Positions 46,970 through 57,468 of a DNA stretch of 64,000 nt are shown here, piece after piece. Source of the stretch: Mesorhizobium sp. NZP2077 (lineage in GTDB: Bacteria; Pseudomonadota; Alphaproteobacteria; Rhizobiales; Rhizobiaceae); the NCBI RefSeq assembly GCF_013170805.1, contig NZ_CP051293.1:4222001-4286000 (forward strand), read 5' to 3'. The notes under the pieces were generated by a model that was not told the origin of the DNA, did not search any database, and saw only the letters and a program-made list of their open reading frames with translations. The stretch's first letter is position 1; every line of letters begins with the position of its first letter. The translations under genes and the position numbers were made by a program.

Positions 46970-48079
46970 ATGGCCATGACCTATTACACTCTCGGCAACA
47001 GCGGCCTCAGGGTCAGCCGGCTGGCGCTGGGCACGATGACTTTCGGCAAGGAATGGGGCTGGGGAGCCGACAGGGATACAGCCCGCGCGATGTTCGACGC
47101 CTATGTCGAGGCAGGCGGCAATTTCTTCGACACGGCGGACCTATACACCGGCGGCACGGCCGAAGCCTGGCTTGGCGAATTCATCGCCGAGCGGGGCTTA
47201 CGTGACAGCGCGGTGATCGCCAGCAAGTTCTCCATGAACATGCATCCCGGCAATCCGAATGCCGGCGGCAATGGCCGCAAGAACATCATGCGGGCGGTCG
47301 ATGCTTCGCTGAAGCGGTTGGGTACCGACTATATCGATCTCTATCTCATGCATGTGTGGGACCAGCTTACGCCGGCCGAAGAGGTCATGCGCACGCTGGA
47401 TGACCTGGTGCGGATGGGCAAGGTGCGCCATGTCGGCCTGTCCGATGTGCCGGCCTGGTATGCGGGGCGGGCACAGGCGATCGCCGAACTGCGCGGATAT
47501 GAGCCGGTTTCGGCCTTGCAGCTCGAATACTCCCTGGCCGAACGCGCGATCGAGAACGAGTTCGTGCCATTCGGCACGCGCCACGGCGCCGGCATCATGG
47601 TCTGGAGCCCGCTGGCCAGCGGTCTGCTCAGCGGCAAGTATCGACCGGCCCAGGCCGGACATGCGGGCCGGCTCGACGGATTCCGCAATTCGACGCATCC
47701 GGGCTTCCAGAAGTTCACGGAGCGCAACTGGGCCATCGTGGCCGAACTCGAGAAAGTCGCATCCGAACTTGGCCGCAGCATGCCGCAGGTCGCGCTCAAC
47801 TGGGTGGCGACGCAGCCGGGGATTGCCACCGTCATCCTCGGTGCGACGGCGCTCAGCCAGATTAAGGACAATCTTGGCGCGCTGGACTTCGAGATCCCGG
47901 CAGGGCTTCGCGACCGGCTTGAGGAGGTCAGCGGAACCCCTGCGCCGTTCCCCTATTCCTATTTCGGGCAACAGATACAGGCGCGTGTCACGGGCGGTGC
48001 TGCAACCGGCGACAAGCCCTCAGGCTATCCATTGCCGGTGCTTGTCGAGGGCGTAGCGGCCAGCGTGTCCACGAACTGA
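46970..48079 (+). CDS. Aldo/keto reductase
   Basis: NADPH-dependent carbonyl reductase fold, 369 aa from ATG at 46970 (MAMTYYTLGNSGLRVSRLAL). The catalytic tetrad is visible: Asp and Tyr in NFFDTADLYTGG, Lys in VIASKFSMN, His in DLYLMHVWDQ. The C-terminal cofactor segment is VILGATALSQIKDNLGAL. Substrate unknown. It may have been controlled by the LysR gene now deleted upstream. Confidence 0.9.
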   Translation: MAMTYYTLGNSGLRVSRLALGTMTFGKEWGWGADRDTARAMFDAYVEAGGNFFDTADLYTGGTAEAWLGEFIAERGLRDSAVIASKFSMNMHPGNPNAGGNGRKNIMRAVDASLKRLGTDYIDLYLMHVWDQLTPAEEVMRTLDDLVRMGKVRHVGLSDVPAWYAGRAQAIAELRGYEPVSALQLEYSLAERAIENEFVPFGTRHGAGIMVWSPLASGLLSGKYRPAQAGHAGRLDGFRNSTHPGFQKFTERNWAIVAELEKVASELGRSMPQVALNWVATQPGIATVILGATALSQIKDNLGALDFEIPAGLRDRLEEVSGTPAPFPYSYFGQQIQARVTGGAATGDKPSGYPLPVLVEGVAASVSTN

Positions 48080-48238
48080 TCGATCGGGCAGGATTGCCGT
48101 CAATTGCCGGTTGGGCGCCGCGTGACATCGCGGCGCCCTTCGTGTATCGGAACTCGGCATCGTGCCAATGTTCGGGCGCGGCGCCTGCGCGAGGGCGGCC
48201 GGCCCAGGCGCGACCACATGCAAAATGACGAGGACCAG

Positions 48239-48961
48239 ATGACGGTGAAGCCCCTCTACCGACGTGTCTTGTTGAAAGCGTCGGGCGAAGCGTTGATGGG
48301 CGAACAGCATTTTGGCATCGACGTCTCGGTCGTGGATCGCATCGCCGCCGACATCGCCGAGGCCCGTGCGCTGGGCATCGAGGTCGGCGTCGTTATCGGT
48401 GGCGGCAATATCTTCCGCGGCGTGGCAGTCGCCTCCAAGGGCGGAGACCGCGTCACCGGCGACCACATGGGCATGCTTGCCACGGTCATCAACTCGCTGG
48501 CGCTGCGCACCTCTCTGAACAAGATCGGCGTCGACGCCGTCGTACTGTCCGCGATCGCCATGCCTGAGCTGTGCGAAAGCTTTTCGCAGCGCCAGGCAGA
48601 CGCTTACATGAACCAGGGCAAGGTGGTGATCTTTGCCGGCGGCACCGGCAATCCGTTCTTCACCACTGATTCGGCCGCAGCGCTTCGCGCGGCTGAAATC
48701 GGCGCGGATGCGCTGTTCAAGGGCACGCAGGTCGATGGCGTCTACTCGGCCGACCCGAAGAAGGACCCGAACGCGACCCGTTTCGAGCGCATCAGCCATG
48801 GTGAAGTCATAAAACGCGGCCTTTCCATCATGGATACGGCTGCGATTGCACTTGCGCGCGAAAACAACATTCCGATAATCGTCTATTCGATCCACGAACA
48901 GGGTGGTTTCGGCGATATTCTGAGGGGCGGCGGCCGCTGCACGGTCGTCGCGGACGATTGA
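48239..48961 (+). CDS. pyrH: Uridylate kinase
   Basis: Phosphorylates UMP to UDP. 240 aa; the start at 48239 has GAGGA upstream. Amino-acid-kinase motifs: YRRVLLKASGEALMG, GVVIGGGNIFRGVAVASKGG, DRVTGDHMGMLATVINSLAL, and GTGNPFFTTDSAAALRA. It opens the run pyrH-frr-uppS-cdsA-rseP. Confidence 0.96.
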   Translation: MTVKPLYRRVLLKASGEALMGEQHFGIDVSVVDRIAADIAEARALGIEVGVVIGGGNIFRGVAVASKGGDRVTGDHMGMLATVINSLALRTSLNKIGVDAVVLSAIAMPELCESFSQRQADAYMNQGKVVIFAGGTGNPFFTTDSAAALRAAEIGADALFKGTQVDGVYSADPKKDPNATRFERISHGEVIKRGLSIMDTAAIALARENNIPIIVYSIHEQGGFGDILRGGGRCTVVADD

Positions 48962-49071
48962 TCCGGGGTCTGATCCCGAAAAGACGGGAAACCGGCTTTC
49001 GAAAATCAGGCTCGAAGATGGGGCTTGCCCCAAAGCAGTGAACCCGCGTCAGACGGGTCGAGGAGACTAAG

Positions 49072-49626
49072 ATGAGTGGTGAGTACGACGATCTCAAGCG
49101 GCGCATGGATGGGGCAATCGCCGCGTTCAAGCATGATCTGGCTTCGCTGCGGACCGGTCGCGCCTCCAGCAATCTGCTCGATGCGATCCAGGTGCAGGCC
49201 TATGGCACCTCCATGCCGATCAACCAGGTGGCCAACGTCTCGGTGCCGGAACCGCGGATGATCTCGGTGTCGGTCTGGGACAAGTCGATGGTTGGGGCCG
49301 TCGACCGCGCCATCCGCGAATCCAATCTGGGTTTCAACCCGATCGTCGACGGCACCAATCTCCGGATCCCACTGCCTGAACTCAACGAGCAACGCCGCAA
49401 GGAACTGGTCAAGATCTCGCATGGCTACGCCGAGAACGCTCGTGTCGCCGCGCGCCATGTGCGCCGCGACGGCATGGACTTCCTGAAGAAGGCGGAGAAG
49501 GATGGCGACATCAGCGAGGACGATCAACGCAAGCGTTCCGACCAGGTCCAGAAGCTTACCGACGAAACGATCAGCACCATCGATCATCTGCTTTCCGACA
49601 AGGAAGCTGAGATCATGCAGGTTTAG
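49072..49626 (+). CDS. frr: Ribosome recycling factor
   Basis: 184 aa, the usual length. It splits post-termination ribosomes together with [42 protein letters not shown] and the C-terminal helical domain with [20 protein letters not shown] are canonical. ATG at 49072 follows GAGGAG. Confidence 0.97.
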   Translation: MSGEYDDLKRRMDGAIAAFKHDLASLRTGRASSNLLDAIQVQAYGTSMPINQVANVSVPEPRMISVSVWDKSMVGAVDRAIRESNLGFNPIVDGTNLRIPLPELNEQRRKELVKISHGYAENARVAARHVRRDGMDFLKKAEKDGDISEDDQRKRSDQVQKLTDETISTIDHLLSDKEAEIMQV

Positions 49627-49658
49627 GGTTGGCCGCCGGCTGACCCGAAAGCGAGATC

Positions 49659-50393
49659 ATGACAACGCCCGCGCATGTCGCGATCATCATGGATGGAAAT
49701 GGACGCTGGGCCAAAGCGCGCGGCATGCCGAGGCTTGCCGGTCATCGCGCCGGCGTCGAGGCCCTGCGCAAGACGGTGCGCGCGGCACCGGATCTCGGCA
49801 TCTCCTTCCTGACCGTCTACGCTTTCTCGTCGGAAAACTGGTCGCGGCCGAAGTCCGAAGTCAGCGATCTGATGGGGCTGTTGAAGCTGTTCATCCGCCG
49901 TGACCTCGCCGAACTGCACCAGAGCGGCGTGCGGGTCAGGATCATCGGCGACAGGGCAGGGCTGCAGGCTGACATCCGCGGGCTGCTCGACGAGGCCGAA
50001 TCGCTCACCGCCCGCAACGAAGCGCTGACGCTGGTCATCGCCTTCAACTATGGCGGGCGCGACGAGATCGTTCGCACGGCGCGCAAACTTGCCGCGGCCG
50101 TGGCGCGCGGCGAAATCGACCCCGAATCGATATCAGCGGAAAGCTTTGCCGGCAGTCTCGACACGCAAGGCATTCCCGATCCGGAGCTGGTCATACGCAC
50201 CAGCGGCGAGCTTCGCCTGTCCAACTTCCTCTTGTGGCAGGCTGCCTATAGCGAGCTGGTCTTCCTGCCTTGCTATTGGCCGGACTTCAACCGCGAGCAC
50301 CTCGCCGAAGCCCTGCGCGAATTTGCCGGCCGCGAGCGCCGCTTTGGCGCGTTGGGCCCGCAAGACGTCGCTTCGCGACCGGCCGCGGGATGA
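49659..50393 (+). CDS. uppS: Isoprenyl transferase (undecaprenyl diphosphate synthase)
   Basis: Makes the C55 lipid carrier for cell-wall and O-antigen synthesis. 244 aa. [20 protein letters not shown] holds the catalytic Asp and phosphate-binding site; [24 protein letters not shown] and [20 protein letters not shown] follow. The stop overlaps the cdsA start (ATGA). Confidence 0.96.
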   Translation: MTTPAHVAIIMDGNGRWAKARGMPRLAGHRAGVEALRKTVRAAPDLGISFLTVYAFSSENWSRPKSEVSDLMGLLKLFIRRDLAELHQSGVRVRIIGDRAGLQADIRGLLDEAESLTARNEALTLVIAFNYGGRDEIVRTARKLAAAVARGEIDPESISAESFAGSLDTQGIPDPELVIRTSGELRLSNFLLWQAAYSELVFLPCYWPDFNREHLAEALREFAGRERRFGALGPQDVASRPAAG

Positions 50394-51205
50394 GCAACCT
50401 TCAGCTCCGCGTCATTTCAGCGGTCGTGCTTGCTGTCATCGCCCTTGGCCTGACCTGGCTTGGCGGCCTGCCTTTCAGGCTGCTGTGCGCAGCCATGTCG
50501 GCGATGATCTTCTATGAGTGGACACGCATGTCGCGGCCGGCTGCTGCCAATGGGCTGGGCTTCCTGCCCGAGGCGCTGGTCGTCGTTTTCATTGGCGCCT
50601 TGATTGCCGGGCTTCCTGCCTTCTGGCTGCTGTTGCTTGTCTTGATTCTGATTGCCGCAACGGCGATAGCTGCCCGGGTTCGCAAGACCGGACAGTGGGA
50701 GGCGAGCGGTCTTGCCTACGCCAGCGTTTCCGGCCTGTCGCTTGCCCTGCTGCGCGATGGCGACCATTCGGGCCTCATCGCCATCCTGTTCCTGTTCGCG
50801 GTCGTCTGGGCGACCGACATTTTTGCCTATTTCGTCGGGCGAGCCGTCGGCGGCCCCAAACTGGCGCCATCGATTTCGCCGGGCAAGACGCGCAGTGGCG
50901 CGCTCGGCGGCGCTGTCGGTGGCGTTGTCGCCGGGGTTATGCTGGCGGCCGCTGCCGGCGCCGGCAATCTGGCCTTGCTTGGCCTTGTGGCGTTTGTGCT
51001 TTCAATCGTCGCCCAGGCCGGCGACCTGTTCGAATCCTGGGTCAAACGGCGGCATGGCCGCAAGGATTCGGGCGTGCTCATTCCCGGCCATGGCGGCGTC
51101 ATGGACCGCGTCGATGGGCTTGTCGCGGCGGCGCTCGCCCTATACGTCATTGGCTGGATTTCGGCGGGCGCCGATCATCCGGCACAGGGGCTGTTTCCGA
51201 TTTGA
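50390..51205 (+). CDS. cdsA: Phosphatidate cytidylyltransferase
   Basis: Forms CDP-diacylglycerol, the branch point of phospholipid synthesis. 271 aa with about seven membrane helices. The C-terminal signature [20 protein letters not shown] with [13 protein letters not shown] contains the catalytic acidic residues; [20 protein letters not shown] precedes it. Start at 50390, coupled to uppS. Confidence 0.95.
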   Translation: MSNLQLRVISAVVLAVIALGLTWLGGLPFRLLCAAMSAMIFYEWTRMSRPAAANGLGFLPEALVVVFIGALIAGLPAFWLLLLVLILIAATAIAARVRKTGQWEASGLAYASVSGLSLALLRDGDHSGLIAILFLFAVVWATDIFAYFVGRAVGGPKLAPSISPGKTRSGALGGAVGGVVAGVMLAAAAGAGNLALLGLVAFVLSIVAQAGDLFESWVKRRHGRKDSGVLIPGHGGVMDRVDGLVAAALALYVIGWISAGADHPAQGLFPI

Positions 51206-51302
51206 ATGATGTCGTTCCACCATCTGATGTGGGCACGCCTTGGATTCGCCTGGATTGATGTCACAGTCACGGCGCGGCAGCGGAAGAATTTGAGGGCATG
51301 AG

Positions 51303-52445
51303 TTGAACGGGATTCTTCACGCGATTTTCAGCACGGACGGCTTGCTTCTCGGCACACTCGTGCCGTTCCTCTTCGTGCTGACCGTGGTGGTGTTCGTACA
51401 CGAAATGGGCCACTACCTCGTCGGCCGCTGGTGCGGCATCGGTGTCAAGGCCTTCTCGATCGGTTTCGGTCCCGAACTCATCGGCTTCAACGACAGCCAT
51501 GGCACGCGTTGGAAGCTCTGCGCCATACCGCTTGGCGGCTATGTCAAGTTTGTCGGCGATATGAATGCCACCTCAAGCCAGCCCACGTCGGATGAGCTGG
51601 AAACGCTGACCGACGATGAGCGCAAGGTTGCCTTCCATACCCAGGCGATCTGGAAGCGCGCGGCGACGGTGGCGGCAGGGCCTCTGTTCAATTTCCTGCT
51701 AGCGATCGTCGTCTTTGCCGTCCTGTTTTCCACCTATGGTCGTTATGTCGCTGAGCCCATGGTGGCGGAAGTTACGGCAGACAGTCCGGCGGCAAAGGCG
51801 GGCATCCTGCCCGGCGACCGATTCGTCAGCGTCGACGGCGCCAAGGTGGAAACCTTTGGCGATGTACAGCGGCTGGTCTCGGGCCGCGCCGGCGATACGA
51901 TCACCTTTGTCATGCTGCGCGATGGCAAGGAAGTCACGGTGACCGCGACCCCGCGACTGATGGAGCAGCAAGACGCGCTCGGCAACAAGGTCAAGGTCGC
52001 CGTGATCGGCGTCGTCAACAACAAGGAACTCGGCCAGCCTCGTCTCGTCACCTACACACCGGTCGGGGCCGTTGCTGCGGCGGTTGAGGAAACAGGCCAC
52101 GTCATCTCGCGCACCGGCCAGTTCTTGCAGCGTTTCGCCGTCGGGCGCGAGGACAAGTGCCAGTTGGGCGGCCCCGTTAAGATCGCCGACATGGCCGGCA
52201 AGGCGGCCAAACTGGGTTTCGAATGGCTGGTGCAGCTCGTCGCGCTGCTGTCCGTGGGCATCGGCTTTCTAAACCTTTTGCCGATTCCCCCCCTCGACGG
52301 CGGTCATCTGTTGTTCTACGGGGTGGAGGCCGTCATACGCCGGCCGGTGTCGGAACGGATGATGGAAATGGCCTATCGGGCCGGTCTGCTTCTGGTCTTG
52401 TGCTTCATGGGATTCGTGTTCTGGAACGATCTGTTTGGGTGCTGA
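51303..52445 (+). CDS. rseP: Site-2 protease RseP/MmpA
   Basis: Intramembrane zinc metalloprotease that completes regulated proteolysis of membrane-bound anti-sigma factors or signal proteins (MmpA in Caulobacter). 380 aa. HEMGH at 33-37 and NLLPIPPLDGGHL near 325 are the two catalytic membrane motifs; one PDZ domain (about 160-225, AGILPGDRFVSVDGAKV) lies between. The start is a TTG at 51303 with GAGGG six bases upstream; no better start is in frame. dxr, found here in some other lineages, is absent. Confidence 0.93.
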   Translation: MNGILHAIFSTDGLLLGTLVPFLFVLTVVVFVHEMGHYLVGRWCGIGVKAFSIGFGPELIGFNDSHGTRWKLCAIPLGGYVKFVGDMNATSSQPTSDELETLTDDERKVAFHTQAIWKRAATVAAGPLFNFLLAIVVFAVLFSTYGRYVAEPMVAEVTADSPAAKAGILPGDRFVSVDGAKVETFGDVQRLVSGRAGDTITFVMLRDGKEVTVTATPRLMEQQDALGNKVKVAVIGVVNNKELGQPRLVTYTPVGAVAAAVEETGHVISRTGQFLQRFAVGREDKCQLGGPVKIADMAGKAAKLGFEWLVQLVALLSVGIGFLNLLPIPPLDGGHLLFYGVEAVIRRPVSERMMEMAYRAGLLLVLCFMGFVFWNDLFGC

Positions 52446-52565
52446 AATCATGAAGAAATTTGGCCTGGGCATGGTTGATGTTGAGACGCCGTTTACCATG
52501 CACGGGGATATGAGTGACGCGAAAGCCACGCACCAGGGTTAAGTAAATACAAATTAACCAGAAGC

Positions 52566-52594
52566 CTTGCGTGTAGGGAAAATCCGGTTAATAC
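52566..52594 (+). promoter_or_regulatory. Candidate bamA promoter
   Basis: CTTGCG (52566-52571), 17 bp, TAATAC (52589-52594), about 70 bases before bamA. The -35 box is identical to that of rpsB. It would allow transcription of bamA-lpx independent of the upstream genes. Confidence 0.6.
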
Positions 52595-52662
52595 GGTAGG
52601 GGAAATTACCGCACGTCCGGTTTTCTCGCCGTGGGGACTACGAGAAAAGGTTATTAAGCCCG

Positions 52663-55029
52663 ATGAAGGCAGCATCCAAGTTTCTGAACGCCGCGTCCGC
52701 GGCGGCACTGTCCGCGGCTTTGGTCGTACCAGGTGCGTTCGCAGTGCAATTCGTTGCCACATCGGCGGCTGAAGCCGCTGTCGTCAGCAGGGTGGAGGTG
52801 AGCGGCAACCAGCGTGTCGACGCCGAAACCATCCGCAACTACATCACCATCAAGCCGGGCAAGGCCTTCTCCAGTTCCGACATCGACGCGGCCGTCAAGG
52901 CGTTGTTCGGCACCGGCCTGTTCTCGGACGTCCAGATCAACCAGGTCGGCTCGACGCTGGTGGTCAAGGTTGCCGAATACAAGGTCGTCAACCAGGTGCT
53001 GTTCCAGGGCAACAAGAAGCTCAAGGACGATGCGCTTCAGGCGGCCGTTCAGCTGAAGCCGCGCGGCACGTTCTCCCAGGCAACGCTCGATTCCGACGTC
53101 GAGGCGGTCAAGGCCGCCTACAGGCGCATCGGCCGAGACGATGCTGGCGTGACCGCGCAGATCATGGACCTCGGCGACAACCGCGTGAATGTGGTTTTCA
53201 AGATTACCGAAGGCGACCGCACGCAGATCGCGGCAATCAATTTTGTCGGTAACAGCGCCTATTCGAGCCGCCGCCTGTCGGATGTGATCAACACCAAGCG
53301 CTCGTCCTGGGTTTCGTTCATCCTGCGCGATGACGTTTATGACGAGGACAAGCTGCGCGCCGACCAGGAGCTGCTGCGCCGCTTCTACTACAATCACGGC
53401 TACGCCGATTTCCAGGTGGTGTCCGCCGTCGGCGAGCTCGACAATGCGACGAACAAATATACGGTCACCATCACTGTTCAGGAAGGCGAGCGTTACAATT
53501 TCGGCGATATCAGCGTCGAGAGCACGATCCCGGAAGTTGACTCCAAGTCGCTGGAATCTGTGGTCGAGACCCAAAAGGGCGACGTCTACAACGCAAAGAA
53601 GGTCGAAGACTCCATCATCGCGCTGACCGAGAAGGTGGCCGGTTCCGGTTACGCCTTCGCTCAGGTGACGCCGCGCGGCGACCGCAACTTCGAGAACCAT
53701 ACGATTTCGGTGGTCTATACGGTCGACCAGGGCACCAAGGCCTATATCGAGCGCATCGAGATCCGCGGGAATGACCGTACGCGCGACTATGTTATCCGCC
53801 GCGAATTCGATGTCAGCGAAGGCGATGCATTCAACCAAGTGCTCATCCAGCGCGCGAAGAAGCGCTTGGAAGACCTGAATTATTTTGAGAAAGTCGACAT
53901 CTCGACGGTCCCCGGTTCGCAGCCAGACCAAGTCGTTCTGGTGGTCGACGTGGTCGAGAAGTCGACAGGTGAATTCTCGATCGGTGCCGGCTATTCGACC
54001 GGTGGCGACACGTCGGGTCCGTCCGTCGAAGGTTCGATCACCGAGCGCAATTTCCTCGGCCGTGGCCAGTACATCAAGCTGTCGGCGGGTGGCGGCAAGA
54101 ATTCGCGCGACTACGCTATCTCTTTCACCGAGCCGTATTTCCTCGGTCGGCGCATCGCGGCCGGCTTCGACATCTACAAGTCGACGAGGCAGTACGACAG
54201 CAACTACGACAGCGATACCACGGGTGCGACGGTGCGCTTCGGCCTGCCGATCACCAACAGCATCACGACTCAGCTGGCGTACAATATATCGCAAGAGAAG
54301 TATTCGGTTGATAGCAGTTGCGGTACGACCACTCCGGCTAACCCCGACGGTACCTGCACGATTTCGACCGCCATCTTGGATGGCATCGCTCAAAGTCCTT
54401 GGATCAAATCTTCGGTCAGCCTGGGGCTTACCTACAATACTATCGACGACATGAAGAACCCTCACGAGGGCATCTATGCCAACACTACGGTCGAAGTGGC
54501 CGGTCTCGGTGGCGATGCAAAGTTCGTGAAGATCACGGGGCGCGGAAGTGTTTACCAGACGCTTTCCGAGCAGCTTGACCTTGTCGGCCTCATCTCGGGC
54601 GGCGCCGGTCATGTCGAGGGTTACGGCAGCGACGGTCTGCGTATCTTCGATCAGTTCCAGAGCAGCGATCGCATGATCCGTGGCTTTGCCTATGGCGGCA
54701 TTGGCCCTGCGGACGCTACGACAGGTGACCATCTCGGTGGCACGACCTACTTCAACGCTTCGGCGGAAGGTCAGTTCCCGTTGCCGGTCGTTCCGGAGAG
54801 CTTTGGGTTGCGAGGCGCAGTGTTTGCCGATGCCGCAACGCTTTATGGCAGCAATGTCACTTCAGTCAGTCAGACCTCGACGGACTTGAAGCTGCGTGCA
54901 TCGGTTGGTGTCGGCCTGATGTGGGCTTCGCCGTTCGGCCCGATCCGCATCGATTACGCGATCCCGGTCAGGAAGGAAGCGACCGACAAAGTGCAGGAAT
55001 TCAACTTCGGCATTTCGACCCGCTTCTGA
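52663..55029 (+). CDS. bamA: Outer-membrane protein assembly factor BamA
   Basis: Core of the machine that inserts beta-barrel proteins into the outer membrane. 788 aa: signal peptide (cleaved near AEAAVVSRVE, residue about 38), five POTRA repeats (about 40-430; for example VVSRVEVSGNQRVDAETIRN and VLFQGNKKLKDDALQAAV), then the 16-strand barrel with the conserved DRMIRGFAYGGIGP loop region (the VRGF/Y-type motif) and a C-terminal NFGISTRF ending in Phe. Start at 52663, lacking a clear ribosome-binding site. Confidence 0.96.
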   Translation: MKAASKFLNAASAAALSAALVVPGAFAVQFVATSAAEAAVVSRVEVSGNQRVDAETIRNYITIKPGKAFSSSDIDAAVKALFGTGLFSDVQINQVGSTLVVKVAEYKVVNQVLFQGNKKLKDDALQAAVQLKPRGTFSQATLDSDVEAVKAAYRRIGRDDAGVTAQIMDLGDNRVNVVFKITEGDRTQIAAINFVGNSAYSSRRLSDVINTKRSSWVSFILRDDVYDEDKLRADQELLRRFYYNHGYADFQVVSAVGELDNATNKYTVTITVQEGERYNFGDISVESTIPEVDSKSLESVVETQKGDVYNAKKVEDSIIALTEKVAGSGYAFAQVTPRGDRNFENHTISVVYTVDQGTKAYIERIEIRGNDRTRDYVIRREFDVSEGDAFNQVLIQRAKKRLEDLNYFEKVDISTVPGSQPDQVVLVVDVVEKSTGEFSIGAGYSTGGDTSGPSVEGSITERNFLGRGQYIKLSAGGGKNSRDYAISFTEPYFLGRRIAAGFDIYKSTRQYDSNYDSDTTGATVRFGLPITNSITTQLAYNISQEKYSVDSSCGTTTPANPDGTCTISTAILDGIAQSPWIKSSVSLGLTYNTIDDMKNPHEGIYANTTVEVAGLGGDAKFVKITGRGSVYQTLSEQLDLVGLISGGAGHVEGYGSDGLRIFDQFQSSDRMIRGFAYGGIGPADATTGDHLGGTTYFNASAEGQFPLPVVPESFGLRGAVFADAATLYGSNVTSVSQTSTDLKLRASVGVGLMWASPFGPIRIDYAIPVRKEATDKVQEFNFGISTRF

Positions 55030-55045
55030 TCGGCGGCCAACGATG

Positions 55046-55070
55046 CTCCCGGATTTATTGGGTCCGGGAG
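55046..55070 (+). promoter_or_regulatory. Hairpin between bamA and lpxD
   Basis: CTCCCGGA (55046-55053) pairs with TCCGGGAG (55063-55070) over a nine-base loop. AAAATG and no T-run follow, so this looks like a processing or stabilising stem that sets bamA apart from lpxD, not a full terminator. Confidence 0.5.
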
Positions 55071-55105
55071 AAAATGTTCCGACTTAGCTGGATATAGCTT
55101 CTGGA

Positions 55106-56161
55106 ATGACCGATCCGGTGTTCTTCGCGCCATCACGCCGGTATACGGCGGCCGAAGTCGCGAATCTGACCGGCTCGGTGCTTGTCGATTCCGGCCAATC
55201 CGACGTTTCGATCTCGGCGCTGGCACCGGCCAGCGAAGGCGGTGCCGATGCACTCGTCTTCGTCGACGGCAGGCGTAATTCGGCGCTGATGCCGTCATTG
55301 CGGGCGGCCGCGGTCCTGTGCACGGCAGAATTCGCCAACAAGGCACCGGCTGACATCGCCGTTTTGATCCATCCGCGTCCGCAACAGGCGTTCGCGCTGG
55401 TCGGTCGACTGTTGTTTCCCACAGCCGCCACGCCGGGATCAATGACTGGTGAAACCGGTGTATCGCCGCATGCCCATGTCGATCCGACCGCGCATATCGA
55501 AGCCGGCGCCATCATCGAGGCGGGCGTGGTCATCGGGCCAGGCGCCTCGATCGGTAGCGGCACAGTCATTGCGCCCAACGCGGTCATTGGACAGTCCTGC
55601 CAGATCGGCCGTGACGGCTATGTCGGCCCTGGCGCGAGTATCCAGTATGCGCTGATCGGCAATAGGGTCATCATCCATGGTGGCGCCAGGATCGGCCAGG
55701 ACGGCTTCGGCTTTGTGGGCGGCGCCAAGGGGCCGGAACGCGTTCCCCAGATCGGTCGGGTTGTCATCCAGGACGATGTCGAGATCGGCTCGAATTCCAC
55801 GGTCGATCGCGGCGCCATGTCCGATACCATCATCGGTCAGGGCACCAAGATCGACAATCTCGTGCAGATCGCCCATAACGTCCGCATCGGTCGCAATTGC
55901 ATAGTAGCCGGGCTTTCGGGTATTTCCGGTTCCGTGGTCGTGGGCGACAATGTCACCATGGGCGGCGGTGTCGGGCTTGCCGATCACTTGACCATCGGCT
56001 CAGGAGCCAAGCTTGCCGCCAGAAGTGGGTTTATGAGCAATGTTCCCGCCGGCGAGATCTGGGGCGGTTATCCGGCACAGCCGATGGCGGAAGCTATGCG
56101 AGAGATAGCCATGTTGCGCACGATGGCCAGGGCACGCAAGCAGGGCAAGGACAATGGCTGA
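55106..56161 (+). CDS. lpxD: UDP-3-O-acylglucosamine N-acyltransferase
   Basis: Third step of lipid A synthesis. 351 aa: an N-terminal uridine-binding domain ([18 protein letters not shown]), then a left-handed beta helix of hexapeptide repeats ([20 protein letters not shown] and following), with [15 protein letters not shown] holding the expected catalytic His. The C-terminus overlaps the fabZ start by eight bases. Confidence 0.95.
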   Translation: MTDPVFFAPSRRYTAAEVANLTGSVLVDSGQSDVSISALAPASEGGADALVFVDGRRNSALMPSLRAAAVLCTAEFANKAPADIAVLIHPRPQQAFALVGRLLFPTAATPGSMTGETGVSPHAHVDPTAHIEAGAIIEAGVVIGPGASIGSGTVIAPNAVIGQSCQIGRDGYVGPGASIQYALIGNRVIIHGGARIGQDGFGFVGGAKGPERVPQIGRVVIQDDVEIGSNSTVDRGAMSDTIIGQGTKIDNLVQIAHNVRIGRNCIVAGLSGISGSVVVGDNVTMGGGVGLADHLTIGSGAKLAARSGFMSNVPAGEIWGGYPAQPMAEAMREIAMLRTMARARKQGKDNG

Positions 56162-56621
56162 TATGGTGGCGGCGGCGACGCTGGAAGCGGTTGACATAAT
56201 GGGGCTGATGAAGCTTCTGCCGCACCGTTATCCCTTCCTGATGATCGATCGCATCGTCGACATCGATGGTGACAATTCCGCGGTCGGCATCAAGAACGTC
56301 ACCATCAATGAACCGCATTTTCAGGGACATTTCCCAGAACAGCCGGTGATGCCGGGCGTGCTGATCGTCGAGGCCATGGCGCAGACGGCAGGCGCCATTT
56401 GCATCCGCAGCCTTGGGGCGTCGAAACCGTCTCTGGTCTATTTCCTGACCATTGACAACGCCAAATTCCGCAAACCGGTCGTTCCCGGCGACCAGTTGAA
56501 GATCCATGTCAAGAAAATCAAGAAGCGCGGCAACCTGCTCAAATTCGCCTGCGAAGCCCTGGTCGATGGCACCAAGGCGGCCGAGGCCGAGATTTCAGCC
56601 ATGATGGTCACCGGCGACTGA
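56154..56621 (+). CDS. fabZ: 3-hydroxyacyl-ACP dehydratase FabZ
   Basis: Dehydrates 3-hydroxyacyl-ACP in fatty-acid synthesis and competes with LpxA/LpxD for hydroxyacyl-ACP. 155 aa hotdog fold. [18 protein letters not shown] contains the catalytic His; [20 protein letters not shown] contains the catalytic Glu. Starts inside the end of lpxD. Confidence 0.96.
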   Translation: MADMVAAATLEAVDIMGLMKLLPHRYPFLMIDRIVDIDGDNSAVGIKNVTINEPHFQGHFPEQPVMPGVLIVEAMAQTAGAICIRSLGASKPSLVYFLTIDNAKFRKPVVPGDQLKIHVKKIKKRGNLLKFACEALVDGTKAAEAEISAMMVTGD

Positions 56622-56634
56622 CGATCGAGTGCTT

Positions 56635-57468
56635 ATGAAAATCAAGACTTTAATCCATCCTTCCTCCATCTTGGAAGAGGGCGCTCAAGTCGGCCAGGGC
56701 GTGCGCATAGGGCCGTTCTGCCATATCAGCGCCGATGCCGTGGTCAGCGATGGTGTCGAACTGGTCAGCCATGTCTCCGTCTTGGGCGCGACCACCATAG
56801 GAGCCTCGACCAAGGTCTATCCGATGGCGACACTGGGCGCGCCGCCGCAGAACACCAAGCATAAGGGCGGTCGCACCACGCTGGTCATCGGCGCCAACTG
56901 CACCATCCGCGAAGGCGTCACCATGCATGTCGGCACCGACACCAGCCGTGGCGAGACGACGGTGGGTGATAACGGCAATTTCCTGGCCTATGCCCACATC
57001 GCCCATGATTGCGTTGTCGGCAAGAATGCCACCTTCGCCAATGGCGCGACGCTGGGCGGGCACTGCGAGATCGGCGACAATGTCTATATCGGCGGCCTCA
57101 GCGCCGTGCATCAATTCGTGCGTGTCGGCGACAACGCCTTTCTCGGCGGGTGCTCGGCTTTTGTTGGTGATGTCATTCCCTACGCCATCGCCGTCGGCAA
57201 CCGCGCCAGCTTGCGCGGCTTGAACATCATCGGCCTCAAGCGCGCCGGTCTGCCGCGTTCCGAAATCTATCTCTTGCGCAAAGCTTACAGGACGATTTTC
57301 GACCGTTCCCGCACCGTTGGCGAGAACATCGAATTCGCCAAGGCCGAGTTCGCCTCTTCGCCGACCGCCATGAAGATCATCGATTTCATCAGCAGTCGCG
57401 GCAAGCGACACTATGCAGTGCCATCGCTCAAGGGCGGCGATGGCGATGATACCGATGATGAAGACTGA
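56635..57468 (+). CDS. lpxA: UDP-N-acetylglucosamine O-acyltransferase
   Basis: First step of lipid A synthesis. 277 aa from ATG at 56635. Hexapeptide beta helix (IHPSSILEEGAQVGQGVRIG), FLAYAHIAHDCVVGKNATFA with the catalytic His, and GLNIIGLKRAGLPRSEIYLL. An acidic tail (GGDGDDTDDED) overlaps the start of lpxI. Confidence 0.95.
   Translation: MKIKTLIHPSSILEEGAQVGQGVRIGPFCHISADAVVSDGVELVSHVSVLGATTIGASTKVYPMATLGAPPQNTKHKGGRTTLVIGANCTIREGVTMHVGTDTSRGETTVGDNGNFLAYAHIAHDCVVGKNATFANGATLGGHCEIGDNVYIGGLSAVHQFVRVGDNAFLGGCSAFVGDVIPYAIAVGNRASLRGLNIIGLKRAGLPRSEIYLLRKAYRTIFDRSRTVGENIEFAKAEFASSPTAMKIIDFISSRGKRHYAVPSLKGGDGDDTDDED

Noticed and set aside
52654..54732. 692-codon minus-strand frame
   Set aside because: Antisense to bamA; the open frame is a by-product of high-GC codon use.
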